Assembly (NCBI GenBank): GCA_947594425.1
Contig: CANQED010000002.1
Location: 250,364 to 314,363, forward strand
Origin: an uncultured Ruminiclostridium sp.
Lineage (GTDB): Bacteria > Bacillota > Clostridia > Oscillospirales > Ruminococcaceae
Direction: 5' to 3'
Length of the DNA: 64,000 bases
In this document: one piece after another, positions 17,365 to 25,616 of the stretch
How the letters are laid out: each line of letters starts with the position of its first letter
Position numbering within the stretch: the stretch's first letter is position 1
The notes under the pieces: generated by a model
What the model saw: only the letters and a program-made list of their open reading frames with translations
Told to the model about the DNA's origin: nothing
Databases searched by the model: none
Position numbers and translations under genes: made by a program

Positions 17365-18564
17365 TCACGCCGCCTCTTTAAATGTATATGCTACCAGTGC
17401 GTTTTTGCGGGTCACGGTTATATCCTTGCCGCACTTTATCGACAGCGCCTTGCCGAAATCGCTGTAGGCGTTGCTTTCGAGCGAGCCCGAAAAAGCCGTC
17501 AGCACACAGCCGTTTTTGCTAAGTATCTCACCCGCGCGGGCGGCCTCGTCGTCGGACAGGCTCGTGACGGCTATATCAGCGGCGTGCTCGGCGGGGAATT
17601 CTCCCGTAGTCGGCAGCTTTATCCCCTCGGGCAATTCGTCCGCCTTAAAATAGCTGTCGAGAATATCATCAGTCATAAGGTAATAAAACCTGCCCTTTAC
17701 CCCTAACTCTTTAGCGGCGCTGTCCGAGGTCGGGTCGAGATAATAATGCTCCCCACTAAGGCTCGCTATATCCACGACGTGCCTTTCTCCGTCCGTCACC
17801 GCTCCCTCTGCGGCAAAAGTCCTTATCCCCGCCAAATTATACAGCAGCATAAGGCTGTCCGCAAAGCCGTCGCACACCGTCATATGCTTATCGCTGACAA
17901 GCGCGTCATATACGGGCACGGTATTGCTGTCATACTCGCCGTGCTCGTAAGAGATAAGCTCGACCGCCTTGTCATAAAGATACCCCGCCTTGTCAAAGTC
18001 CTCGGCACAGTCTGCGGGTATATCGCTTACTATATCCTTTGCGGCAAGATACGCCTGCTCGCGCTTGTCGGAATATTCCTCCGAGCTGTGCGGCAATTCA
18101 AAGCAGTACAGCGGCTCGTCTCCCGTATTTACCGCCCCGATATCAAAGCCCTCGTCGCTGAAATAATTATGCTCAAACAGCGGGTCGTCGCAGCTTAGCA
18201 GCGTCAGTATCCGCGAGGGCGGCAATTTTTCATTCATACAGCTTGCGGGAAAATACACGCAGCTGTAATCATTGTCCACAGCGTACAATGCCGCATTGTA
18301 CAGGCACTGTGCGCTCTCGTCGAGCTTAGCCTTATAAAAATCCGACATACAGTCGAAATATTTTGGCTCGTATTCGCTAAGCTCCTGCGCGGAAAGATTT
18401 GTCAATTCCTCGCTAAAATCCTCGGGGTCGCCTTTAGAAAAGTAAAAGCTGCCCTTAGGCGTTGTGTCGTACGCCGACACAAGGCATATTATATATATCA
18501 CGAGCGCCGCGACCGCGGCAGCGGATAAGGTAATTATCACAGCTATGGTTTTCTTGCTTGCCAT
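17365..18564 (-). CDS. Membrane-anchored transglutaminase-like protein
   Basis: 399 residues. One N-terminal transmembrane helix (about 6-30) acts as a signal anchor and the rest should be extracytoplasmic. Residues about 235-290 carry a transglutaminase/protease-like core with a Cys-His-Asp triad: Cys in MTVCDGFADSLMLL, His in GERHVVDI and Asp in YYLDPTSD. Such domains in Firmicutes often act in envelope assembly or peptide processing. The substrate is unknown. It may be cotranscribed with trmL and degV. Confidence 0.75.
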   Translation of the reverse strand: MASKKTIAVIITLSAAAVAALVIYIICLVSAYDTTPKGSFYFSKGDPEDFSEELTNLSAQELSEYEPKYFDCMSDFYKAKLDESAQCLYNAALYAVDNDYSCVYFPASCMNEKLPPSRILTLLSCDDPLFEHNYFSDEGFDIGAVNTGDEPLYCFELPHSSEEYSDKREQAYLAAKDIVSDIPADCAEDFDKAGYLYDKAVELISYEHGEYDSNTVPVYDALVSDKHMTVCDGFADSLMLLYNLAGIRTFAAEGAVTDGERHVVDIASLSGEHYYLDPTSDSAAKELGVKGRFYYLMTDDILDSYFKADELPEGIKLPTTGEFPAEHAADIAVTSLSDDEAARAGEILSKNGCVLTAFSGSLESNAYSDFGKALSIKCGKDITVTRKNALVAYTFKEAA

Positions 18565-18589
18565 AACGCCGTCCCTTTCTTAAATGCGC

Positions 18590-20038
18590 CTATACGGCGA
18601 CGAATATATTACCCGCCTGACATTCTATCCTGCCGTCTATCTCCATATCGGCAAGCAGCTCGGTCACCTCGCCGAAATCCTCTCCTGTCTTGCGCAGTAT
18701 CTCGTCAAGGCTTATGCCGTCCCGAGCCCCTGCGATAAGCCCGTACAGCCTGCCAGCAAGGTCGTCCGACTGAACGGCGGACTCAGGGTCGTCACTTTCT
18801 TCCTGCTCATCGCTTTCTTCCGGCTCGGAAAAGTCAACGGGCTGCTCTTCATCCTCGGCCGTTGTGTTGTCGGTCTCGTCGGTATTGTTATCCTCGTCAT
18901 CCTCGTCAGCTTCGTCAGCTTCGTCGGGCTTCTCGTAGCCGAAAAGTATGCGGTACTTCTTAGGCATAAGCTTTACATAATCATCTACGCCGCCGACCTG
19001 CGGGAGGGGTATATCGTCCTTATTATCAAAGGTAGTATCGGCGGCTGTGCGCTCTATGACGGGCGGGACTGTCTCTATCTTAACGGGCGCGCTCTCTTCG
19101 CGCTCGACAAGTCCCCTGCGCACAAGATAGCCTAAACGGTCGGGGTCTATGCTGTCGGTCTTGAGCCTATCCCTGTATATGTCATAGTATTCGCTTATCA
19201 CGTCATAGTGGTCATAGACGGGCACAGCTCCGTCCCTAAGATACCTTATTATCCGCGAATAACGCCTGTCCAGCGTATCGGGCGGAACGGTAAAGAATAA
19301 GTCCCTGTCCTGCTCGGCGGCGTGCTTTGCGGTTATCAGGCTGCCGCTGTTGTCGTTTGCCCCTATCACGAGAGTTCCTGCGGCGAGCCCCGATATTATG
19401 CGATTGCGATATTTAAAATATTCCGCGTGGCAGCCCGTCCCGGGCAAAAGCTCGCTTATCACCGCGCCGCCGCCCTTAATTATATCTCGGCGCAGCCGGG
19501 CGGTATTAGCGGGGTATTCAACATCGTTGGCGCAGGCGAGCACCGCGACGGTCGGCTCGCCCGCCCTGACCGAGCTTAAGTGCGCGGTCTGGTCTATCCC
19601 GCGCGCAAGCCCGCTTATCAGCACTATACCGCACTGCGCAAGCCCCGCGCATATTGACGACGCGAGCCGCGCGGCGTACATATCGGGCGTGCGGGGTCCT
19701 ACTATCGCCACCGCCGCCCGCTTACCCAGCGCGTCAAGGCTGCCCTGCACAAAGAGCACCGTCGGCGGATTGTAAATATTGCGCAGACTGTCGGGATAGC
19801 GCTCGTCCTCGCGCAAGATGATATCTATCCCGTTTTTATCGCACTGCTCTATTATCCGCTCAGAGCGCTCTATAGACGCCGAGGCGGCGTTATGTCTGCG
19901 GTTGGGCGGCAATGCGTCAAGGTCGCCGCGAGCTATCTCGCGCACCGCGTTCTCGGCAGAGCCGTAATATTCTATGACATTATGTATCAGCGGGTTTCCT
20001 CCGCCGAATATTTGCAGCAGGTACAAATAACTCTTCAT
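18590..20038 (-). CDS. dprA: DNA-processing protein DprA/Smf
   Basis: 482 residues. An N-terminal helix-hairpin region leads to the DprA Rossmann domain (about 100-310): VAIVGPRTPDMYAARLA, GIVLISGLARGIDQTAH, YRNRIISGLA and SGSLITAKHAAEQ. A long acidic low-complexity linker (about 375-430, rich in Asp/Glu) follows, then a C-terminal winged helix (DGISLDEILRKTGEDFGEVTELL). DprA loads RecA on incoming single-stranded DNA in transformation and is often conserved without competence. The acidic linker makes it longer than the typical 290-380 residues. Confidence 0.94.
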   Translation of the reverse strand: MKSYLYLLQIFGGGNPLIHNVIEYYGSAENAVREIARGDLDALPPNRRHNAASASIERSERIIEQCDKNGIDIILREDERYPDSLRNIYNPPTVLFVQGSLDALGKRAAVAIVGPRTPDMYAARLASSICAGLAQCGIVLISGLARGIDQTAHLSSVRAGEPTVAVLACANDVEYPANTARLRRDIIKGGGAVISELLPGTGCHAEYFKYRNRIISGLAAGTLVIGANDNSGSLITAKHAAEQDRDLFFTVPPDTLDRRYSRIIRYLRDGAVPVYDHYDVISEYYDIYRDRLKTDSIDPDRLGYLVRRGLVEREESAPVKIETVPPVIERTAADTTFDNKDDIPLPQVGGVDDYVKLMPKKYRILFGYEKPDEADEADEDDEDNNTDETDNTTAEDEEQPVDFSEPEESDEQEESDDPESAVQSDDLAGRLYGLIAGARDGISLDEILRKTGEDFGEVTELLADMEIDGRIECQAGNIFVAV

Positions 20039-20099
20039 ATCGGGCTTTGCCGCGTATGGCGGCTCTCCTTTCGCTTAAACGAAATGCATTTTAAATAAC

Positions 20100-20135
20100 C
20101 GTGCCGAAGTCCGCGTCGGTCATGCGGCTTCGGCA
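20100..20135 (-). terminator. Terminator of the acyl-CoA synthetase gene
   Basis: A minus-strand hairpin, TGCCGAAGCCGC pairing with GCGGACTTCGGCA with one bulge, is followed by CGGTTATTTAA. The U run is poor, so this is a moderate call. Confidence 0.55.
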
Positions 20136-20143
20136 GGGGAAAA

Positions 20144-21808
20144 TTATTGCTTAGGGTTTTCGTTGTCCTCTTTGCGTATCTGTGCGCGTCTTATCTTGCC
20201 GCTTATGGTCTTGGGCAATTCGTCTACAAATTCTACGATACGCGGATATTTGTAGGGCGCGGTGTTTTTCTTAACATAGTCCTGGAGCTCTTTTTTTAGC
20301 TCCTCGGACGGAGTGTAGCCCTTAGCGAGCACCACGGTCGCCTTTACTACCTGACCTCTTATCGGGTGGGGCGCGCCTGTAACGGCACACTCGAGCACCG
20401 AGGGGTGCTCTATAAGCACGCTCTCTATCTCGAACGGACCTATGCGGTAGCCGCTCGCCTTGATAACGTCGTCGTTTCTGCCGACATACCAGAAATAGCC
20501 GTCCTCGTCTCTCCACGCGGTGTCGCCCGTATGATAAAGACCGTCGTGCCACGCCTTGTCGGTGTTCTCCTCGTCGCGGTAATAGCACTCGAAAAGCCCG
20601 TCCTTGCCGCGCTCGGCACGGACTACTATCTCGCCTGTCTCGCCTACGGGGAGCGAATTGCCGTCGTCGTCGACGATATCCACATCATAAAGCGGGGTGG
20701 GCTTGCCCATAGAGCCGGGCTTTGGCGTCATACCGGGGAGATTAGCAAGCAATGCGGTGGACTCGGTCTGACCGAACGCCTCCATAAGCTTTAGCCCGGT
20801 AAATTCGAGCCACTTATTAAATACCTCGGGGTTGAGCGCCTCGCCCGCTATGCAGGAGTGCTTGAGCGCCGAGAGGTCATAATTCTCAAGTCCCTCTTTG
20901 ATAAAGAAGCGGTACATGGTCGGCGGCGCACAGAAGGTGGTTATCTTATAATCCTGCATTATACGCAGCATATCGGTCGGTATAAATTTGTCAAAGTCGT
21001 ATACAAAAAGGCAGGTGCCGAGCGCAAGCTGACCGAACAGCTTGCCCCATGCGGCCTTACCCCAGCCGGTATCGGATATGGTCAGATGTATGCCGTCGGG
21101 GTCCACATTCTGCCACAGCGCGGTCTGTATATGCGCGAGCGACAGCCTGTGATTATGTATTACCATTTTGGGGTATCCCGTCGTACCGGAGGTAAAGTAC
21201 AGCAGCATATGGTCATAGCAGCTCGTCTGGACCCTCTCCATGGTCTCGGGCATCTTTGTAAGCTCCTCGTCAAAATTTATCCAGCCGTCCTTATTGCCGT
21301 TGGCGACGAATTTGACAAGGTTTATATTCATCTCCGCCTCGGCCTCGTCAATATATTTTTCTATGTCGGGGTTATAGCCTGTAGCGACTATCGCCTTTAC
21401 ACCCGCCGCCTCAAAGCGGTAGGTAAAGTCGTGAGTGGTCAGCAGGTGCGTCGCGGGTATAGCTACCGCGCCGAGCTTTATCAGTCCGAATATAGCTATC
21501 CAGAATTGATAATTTCTTTTCAGCACGAGCATTACCATATCGCCCTTTTTTATACCGTGCGCCGCAAAAAGATTAGCCGCCTGCGTGGACAGCTTAGACA
21601 GCTGCGAATAGCTGAAATCGTGACGGTTCTCCTGTAGGTCTATATGGAGAATAGCGGGGCGGTCGGGCTCTAACTCGCCGTACTTGTCAAGTATATCGTA
21701 TCCGAAATTAAAATTATCGGGGCAGCTCAGCTCAAATTTATTTAATATCCCGCGCTCGTCATACCCCACATTGACGAACTTTTTATAATAGTCCTTTACC
21801 TGTTCCAT
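20144..21808 (-). CDS. AMP-forming acyl-CoA synthetase (medium-chain/AcsM-like)
   Basis: 554 residues of the ANL superfamily. It has the P-loop LYFTSGTTGYPKMVIH, A5-like FGQTEST, the A7 motif LYHTGDTAWRDEDGYFWYVGR and the catalytic lysine motif PKTISGKIRR near the end. The enzyme activates a carboxylic acid to acyl-AMP and then acyl-CoA. The sequence style resembles medium-chain acyl-CoA synthetases, but the acid is not fixed by sequence. It is preceded at 19 bases by an XRE-cupin regulator, and this two-gene pairing is common, with the regulator sensing a related ligand. Confidence 0.9.
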   Translation of the reverse strand: MEQVKDYYKKFVNVGYDERGILNKFELSCPDNFNFGYDILDKYGELEPDRPAILHIDLQENRHDFSYSQLSKLSTQAANLFAAHGIKKGDMVMLVLKRNYQFWIAIFGLIKLGAVAIPATHLLTTHDFTYRFEAAGVKAIVATGYNPDIEKYIDEAEAEMNINLVKFVANGNKDGWINFDEELTKMPETMERVQTSCYDHMLLYFTSGTTGYPKMVIHNHRLSLAHIQTALWQNVDPDGIHLTISDTGWGKAAWGKLFGQLALGTCLFVYDFDKFIPTDMLRIMQDYKITTFCAPPTMYRFFIKEGLENYDLSALKHSCIAGEALNPEVFNKWLEFTGLKLMEAFGQTESTALLANLPGMTPKPGSMGKPTPLYDVDIVDDDGNSLPVGETGEIVVRAERGKDGLFECYYRDEENTDKAWHDGLYHTGDTAWRDEDGYFWYVGRNDDVIKASGYRIGPFEIESVLIEHPSVLECAVTGAPHPIRGQVVKATVVLAKGYTPSEELKKELQDYVKKNTAPYKYPRIVEFVDELPKTISGKIRRAQIRKEDNENPKQ

Positions 21809-21827
21809 TTGTATATGTCCCTTTCTT

Positions 21828-22388
21828 TTATATAAGCACCGCTAAAAATTTGCAGTCAGCGCCGTCTGTCGCTATCATTCCGTGCGGGTTCATGCTGTCA
21901 TAATATACGCAGTCGCCCTCGTTTAATATCTCTATATGCTCGCCTATCTGAAATTTGAGCGTGCCCGAAAGTATATAGTCCATCTCCTGCCCGTCGTGTA
22001 CGGATAGGTGGATAGGCTTATCCTGCTCTGCCTCGTCGTACGGCGCGGTTACAAGCAGCGGCTCAATTTTCTTCTTTTTAAACAGATATGCCAAGTGCTG
22101 ATATGCAAACCTCTCGCGCCTTTCTATCGGCAGTCCGCGATCCTTGCGCACTATAGAATAGGTGTTGAGCTTAGGCGTAACGCCCGTGAGCAATTCTATA
22201 AGCTCCACCCCGAGCGCCTCGGCGGCCTCGTTTAAAAATGAAAGCGAAAAGTCCTTTTCCCCGTTTTCGAGCGATATGTACTCCTGCGGCGTTACATTTG
22301 TCTTTTCAGCCATATCCTCAACGGTTATGTCGAGATACTCTCTTGTGCTTTTAAGACGACCGGATACGTCCTTGATATTATAGTTCAT
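21828..22388 (-). CDS. XRE-family regulator with cupin sensor domain
   Basis: 186 residues from the ATG at 22388, which follows GGAGG by 5-6 bases; an ATG four codons upstream overlaps that site. An N-terminal helix-turn-helix (LDITVEDMAEKTNVTPQEYISLENG) is joined to a C-terminal cupin barrel (HLSVHDGQEMDYILSGTLKFQIGEH, EGDCVYYDSMNPHG). Such proteins are ligand-responsive repressors or activators. Because it is cotranscribed with the acyl-CoA synthetase, it probably responds to the acid or a downstream metabolite. Its own promoter is at 22418-22446. Confidence 0.9.
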   Translation of the reverse strand: MNYNIKDVSGRLKSTREYLDITVEDMAEKTNVTPQEYISLENGEKDFSLSFLNEAAEALGVELIELLTGVTPKLNTYSIVRKDRGLPIERRERFAYQHLAYLFKKKKIEPLLVTAPYDEAEQDKPIHLSVHDGQEMDYILSGTLKFQIGEHIEILNEGDCVYYDSMNPHGMIATDGADCKFLAVLI

Positions 22389-22417
22389 AGCACCCTCCAA
22401 AAAACATTATTTTTTTT

Positions 22418-22446
22418 ATTATATCAAATCCTACAAATAAAATCAA
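22418..22446 (-). promoter_or_regulatory. Promoter of the XRE-cupin/acyl-CoA synthetase operon
   Basis: On the minus strand, TTGATT (22441-22446) and TATAAT (22418-22423) with a 17-base spacer, about 30 bases from the start codon. Confidence 0.75.
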
Positions 22447-22480
22447 CCGTTTTGCTCTATATTTTTATAATATTTAATGC

Positions 22481-22515
22481 AAAAATCCCGCAGAGCTTAT
22501 CTTTTACTCTGCGGG
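22481..22515 (-). terminator. Terminator of nth
   Basis: CCCGCAGAG pairs with CTCTGCGGG and is followed on the minus strand by ATTTTTG. It lies just after the nth stop codon. Confidence 0.85.
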
Positions 22516-22522
22516 AAGTGTG

Positions 22523-23161
22523 TTATTTTTTCTTTACATCAAGCTTTTTGCAATAATCCGAGATAGCGCAGGTATCGCAGGCGGGCTTTCGCGCGGAGCA
22601 TACTCCTCTTCCGTGCCATACAAGCCTATGGCAAAAGTCAAGGCTCTCCTCGGGCTGGAGCAAGGCGGCAAGCTGCCTCTCTACTTTCACCGCGTCGGTG
22701 CTGTCCGCAAGCCCTATGCGGTTAGAAAGGCGTATAACGTGCGTATCGCATACCACGGCGGGCTTTTTATACAGATCGCCGACAATCAGATTAGCGGTCT
22801 TTCTTCCCACCCCCGGGAGGGTGACAAGCTCTTCTATTGTGTCCGGCACAATGCTTTGATATTTATCCCTAAGCATAACGCACATATTGACTATATCCGC
22901 CGCCTTGGTCTTAAACAACCCGCATGATTTTATGTACTCTTCTACCTCGGACACGTCCGCCGCCGCAAAGTCCTCTATCGACTTAAACCTCTCAAACAGC
23001 GCGGGCGTTACCATATTCACCCTAACGTCGGTACACTGCGCGGATAATCGCGTAGCTATCAGCAATTCGTGCGGGCGAGTGTAATTAAGCGCGCATTTTA
23101 CCTCGGGGTATTCTTTTTTTAACAGCTGTGATACAGCCTCGGCGCGTTGCTTTTTTGTCAT
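22523..23161 (-). CDS. nth: Endonuclease III
   Basis: 212 residues. The helix-hairpin-helix TLPGVGRKTANLIVGD holds the catalytic Lys and VCDTHVIRL the catalytic Asp. The C-terminal loop C-x6-C-x2-C-x5-C (CSARKPACDTCAISDYC) binds the [4Fe-4S] cluster. It removes oxidised pyrimidines from DNA as a glycosylase/AP lyase. Typical length. It lies 7 bases after the lipoprotein gene at 23169 in the same direction and is likely cotranscribed with it. Confidence 0.97.
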   Translation of the reverse strand: MTKKQRAEAVSQLLKKEYPEVKCALNYTRPHELLIATRLSAQCTDVRVNMVTPALFERFKSIEDFAAADVSEVEEYIKSCGLFKTKAADIVNMCVMLRDKYQSIVPDTIEELVTLPGVGRKTANLIVGDLYKKPAVVCDTHVIRLSNRIGLADSTDAVKVERQLAALLQPEESLDFCHRLVWHGRGVCSARKPACDTCAISDYCKKLDVKKK

Positions 23162-23168
23162 AAGCGCC

Positions 23169-23858
23169 TCACTTTACTTCTATGCTGTCGGCAAGCGAGG
23201 CTATCATCTGAGAAAATTCCTCATTCTCGCCCGTTTGGCTGAATGACAGCGTGTACTGCTTATCTCCCGACTGCACTATATACTGTGATATCGTCGTCCT
23301 TACGGTCATCATAGAATATGTGCCCGACATACAGATATACGCCGCGGGCTTTTGGTCTATCTGCATGGTCTTAAAGTCCACAAGCTCATAATCGCTCATA
23401 AGCGTCGGATAGCTGCCGCTCATATTATCCGCCGTCAGATCCTCCGCCGGTATCGTAACGTCGGAGAGCACAAGATTAAAGGAGCAGCCAGCATAATCTT
23501 CGTTTTCAAACTGATAAGCAATGCCTGTATCCTCAAAATTCCACCCGTCGGATAATTCAAACGAAAATTCCCCGTCATTCAGCGAAAATCTCCCGCCGTC
23601 TATCTGCGCCGCGCTAACGTCCCCGTCGGGAACATCGGAGGGGTCGCCCTCGGCGGGCGCTTCGGTCTCGTCGGCGGTGGGCGCTTCAGTCTCGTCGGCG
23701 GAGGTCTCGGCCTCTTCGCTGACCCCGCCCGAGGTGTCGCCTACTCCCGCCTGAGAAGACGAGTTCGACTGTGTGCCGTTGTTGCACCCGCATAAAGAAA
23801 ATGTCAACATCATCGCCCCGACAGAGGCTAAGGTAATATATCTTACAGCGCTCTTCAT
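23169..23858 (-). CDS. Lipoprotein of unknown function
   Basis: 229 residues. A type II signal peptide ends in lipobox LCGC with Cys25 as the lipidation site. Next comes a low-complexity linker with repeats of the form TADETEAP, then a globular domain (about 90-229) with no recognised catalytic motif. The linker and exported domain suggest a cell-surface sensor or binding protein. It has its own promoter and precedes nth. Confidence 0.8.
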   Translation of the reverse strand: MKSAVRYITLASVGAMMLTFSLCGCNNGTQSNSSSQAGVGDTSGGVSEEAETSADETEAPTADETEAPAEGDPSDVPDGDVSAAQIDGGRFSLNDGEFSFELSDGWNFEDTGIAYQFENEDYAGCSFNLVLSDVTIPAEDLTADNMSGSYPTLMSDYELVDFKTMQIDQKPAAYICMSGTYSMMTVRTTISQYIVQSGDKQYTLSFSQTGENEEFSQMIASLADSIEVK

Positions 23859-23887
23859 AGCATCTGCTCCTTAATGTGTTTTTTCTC

Positions 23888-23916
23888 AGTTTACCATACT
23901 CGGCGAAAAAAGTCAA
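23888..23916 (-). promoter_or_regulatory. Promoter of the lipoprotein-nth unit
   Basis: On the minus strand, TTGACT (23911-23916) and TAAACT (23888-23893) with a 17-base spacer. It is divergent from the ssrA promoter, which has the same two hexamers. Confidence 0.7.
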
Positions 23917-23937
23917 TGAAAAGGCGGTGAAAATGTA

Positions 23938-23966
23938 TTGACTTTTTGCTGAATGTATGTTAAACT
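23938..23966 (+). promoter_or_regulatory. Promoter of ssrA
   Basis: TTGACT (23938-23943) and TAAACT (23961-23966) with a 17-base spacer, about 55 bases before the mature tmRNA 5' end. That fits a precursor trimmed by RNase P. Confidence 0.7.
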
Positions 23967-24025
23967 TAACTTTACCCCAAAGGCGCAGTGTTAGTATACG
24001 CCGCCTTGCGGGGATAATTCACCGC

Positions 24026-24377
24026 GGGGCCGTAAAGGTTTCGACGGGGGCGAAGAAGTCAACTAAGCACGCAGAGTACGCCCGCACTCTTCAAAACGGG
24101 CAACTTAAATTTAAACGCAGACAATAGATCTGAGTTAGCAGCTGCCTAAGCGCACTGCCGTCCGCGCGGGAACCGCTGCGATCCCGTATCGGGCGTCGAC
24201 TGAGCAGCCAACATTTTCGGTGAGAGCCTTGCAGCCGTTAATGTATCAAAGGGCTACCGCGACCGCGATCCTGTAAGTCGGAGCGCAGTCACGGGAAGTA
24301 CAAACGACTTACTAAGCGTGTAGAAAGGTCGGCGGATGCGCTTTCGGACAGGGGTCCGACTCCCCTCGGCTCCACCA
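24026..24377 (+). ncRNA. ssrA: Transfer-messenger RNA (tmRNA)
   Basis: The 5' end GGGGCCGTAAAGGTTTCGACGG and the 3' end CGGCTCCACCA are diagnostic. They form a 7-bp acceptor stem (one G-U pair) with encoded CCA at 24375-24377. A tag frame ends in GAG TTA GCA GCT GCC TAA. Reading back, a plausible tag is (A)GNLNLNADNRSELAAA, with the resume codon GGC uncertain. tmRNA with SmpB rescues stalled ribosomes and tags the peptide for proteolysis. Its 3' end abuts an accessory segment with a broken recombinase, and ssrA is a classic integration site. Confidence 0.97.
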
Positions 24378-24382
24378 AATTG

Positions 24383-24433
24383 AAAGCTACATTTTTAATG
24401 CAAATTGCACAAAGAATGTAGCTTTTTATTTTA
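24383..24433 (+). terminator. Terminator of ssrA
   Basis: An 11-bp perfect stem (AAAGCTACATT with AATGTAGCTTT) is followed by TTTTTATTTTAT, just after the tmRNA 3' end. Confidence 0.85.
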
Positions 24434-24491
24434 TATGTTCACTAACCGTAGGTTGAAATATTCCTGCGGTTTTGTTTTTTGGAGATAAGCG

Positions 24492-24889
24492 ATGAATAAA
24501 TTGCGAGTTGCTGCATATTGCCGAGTAAGCACAAATCATGAAGGACAAGAATCAAGTCTTGAAACACAGATTTCATACTATGAAAAGCGATAACAGAACA
24601 TGAAGGCCGGCAATTGGTGAAAATCTATGCCGAACGTGCCTCGGAAACTCAGCTGAAGAAACGTCCTGAATTTATGAAAATGCTTAAGGATTGTAAACGC
24701 AGAAAGATTGACCTGATCCTGACAAAGTCATTTAGTCGTTTTGGAAGGTACACGTTGGATACTTTGAAAACACTGTATGAGCTTTTCAACTTAGGCGTTA
24801 AAGTCTATTTTGAGAAAGAAAGCCTTAATAATTATGATAATATTCACCAACAAGGATACAACAATTTTTCTTATCTCTTGACAGCATAA
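24492..24889 (+). pseudogene. Broken serine recombinase beside ssrA
   Basis: The first 33 codons encode a resolvase N-terminus (RVAAYCRVSTNHEGQESS) with the catalytic serine, then TAA at 24591-24593. The same protein continues in another frame from about 24600 (LVKIYAERASETQLKKRPEF, IDLILTKSFSRFGRYTLDT) to a stop at 24889. The recombinase and zinc-ribbon domains of a full large serine recombinase (about 500 residues) are absent. It is therefore frameshifted and truncated. Its place next to the ssrA 3' end marks the scar of an integrated element. The cas promoter overlaps its end. Confidence 0.85.
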
Positions 24890-24906
24890 ATTTTCCTTGT
24901 TATAAT
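24878..24906 (+). promoter_or_regulatory. Promoter of the cas operon
   Basis: TTGACA (24878-24883) and TATAAT (24901-24906) with a 17-base spacer: both hexamers are perfect. It overlaps the end of the recombinase pseudogene and lies about 45 bases upstream of cas5c, so the cas genes are probably expressed constitutively. Confidence 0.85.
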
Positions 24907-24950
24907 TTAATTATGGACTTTAAATTTGAAAAAGAAAGGAGAATTTGCTT

Positions 24951-25616
24951 GTGACAAGAAAAATCTATCCTGTTGCAATGGAAACGGCGGGAAATACCGC
25001 GATGTGGACAAGACCTGACAGCGGCGATTCGCCTTGCAGTTACCCTGCGCCAACGTATTCCGCTGTACGCGCGCTATTTGAAAGCGTTCTCTGGGGACCG
25101 GATGTGCTTATAATTCCGCGCAAAGTAGAATTGTGCAGTGTGCCTGTATATCATTCCTACGCTACGAATTACCGTGGACCATTGCGCGAGTCTAAGGACA
25201 TAAAGGGAGGCAACAACCGCCAAATGTTTGCAACAGTGTTGCTTGACGTTTGCTATCGGCTTTACGCTGATGTAGTTCCAAATCCGAAGAAAGACAATTT
25301 GCCGCAATCCGCCATAAAGTGGGACAATGCTACAACTTCCCCGTGTCACGCTTATCAGGAGATTTTCAATCGCCGTTTGGCGCGCGGACAGTCTTATGCA
25401 ACGCTTTCGCTTGGTTGGAGCGAGTTTACCGTGTCGTATTTCGGACCGTTTCGCGAGAGTACGAATGTTTGCACAGATCTTCCCGATATTTATATTCCGT
25501 CAATGCTCAGAAGTGTATTTAACGACGGCTATTGCTCGCAATACCGTGCGGTTTATGACGCCGATCTTGTTATTCACGGCGGTGTTCTGGAGTTTCCGAG
25601 GAGGGATTGCCCGTGA
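24951..25616 (+). CDS. cas5c: Type I-C Cas5c (Cas5d), crRNA-processing endonuclease
   Basis: 221 residues from GTG at 24951, nine bases after AAAGGAG; TTG at 24945 is the alternative. Family features include GNTAMWTRPDSGDSPCSYPAPTYSA near the N-terminus, RALFESVLWGP and LGWSEFTVSYFGPFRE. In subtype I-C, which lacks Cas6, Cas5 cuts pre-crRNA in the repeat and stays bound to the 5' handle in Cascade. It overlaps cas8c by four bases (GTGA). It is the first gene of a compact effector operon. Confidence 0.93.
   Translation: MTRKIYPVAMETAGNTAMWTRPDSGDSPCSYPAPTYSAVRALFESVLWGPDVLIIPRKVELCSVPVYHSYATNYRGPLRESKDIKGGNNRQMFATVLLDVCYRLYADVVPNPKKDNLPQSAIKWDNATTSPCHAYQEIFNRRLARGQSYATLSLGWSEFTVSYFGPFRESTNVCTDLPDIYIPSMLRSVFNDGYCSQYRAVYDADLVIHGGVLEFPRRDCP

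Noticed and set aside
18840-18960. Acidic low-complexity stretch in dprA as a frameshift or assembly error
   Set aside because: The frame stays open and the C-terminal winged helix follows in the same frame, so it is a genuine Asp/Glu-rich linker.
20858-21637. 259-codon plus-strand frame opposite the acyl-CoA synthetase
   Set aside because: The opposite strand encodes conserved ANL-family motifs throughout. This frame has no motif or start signal.
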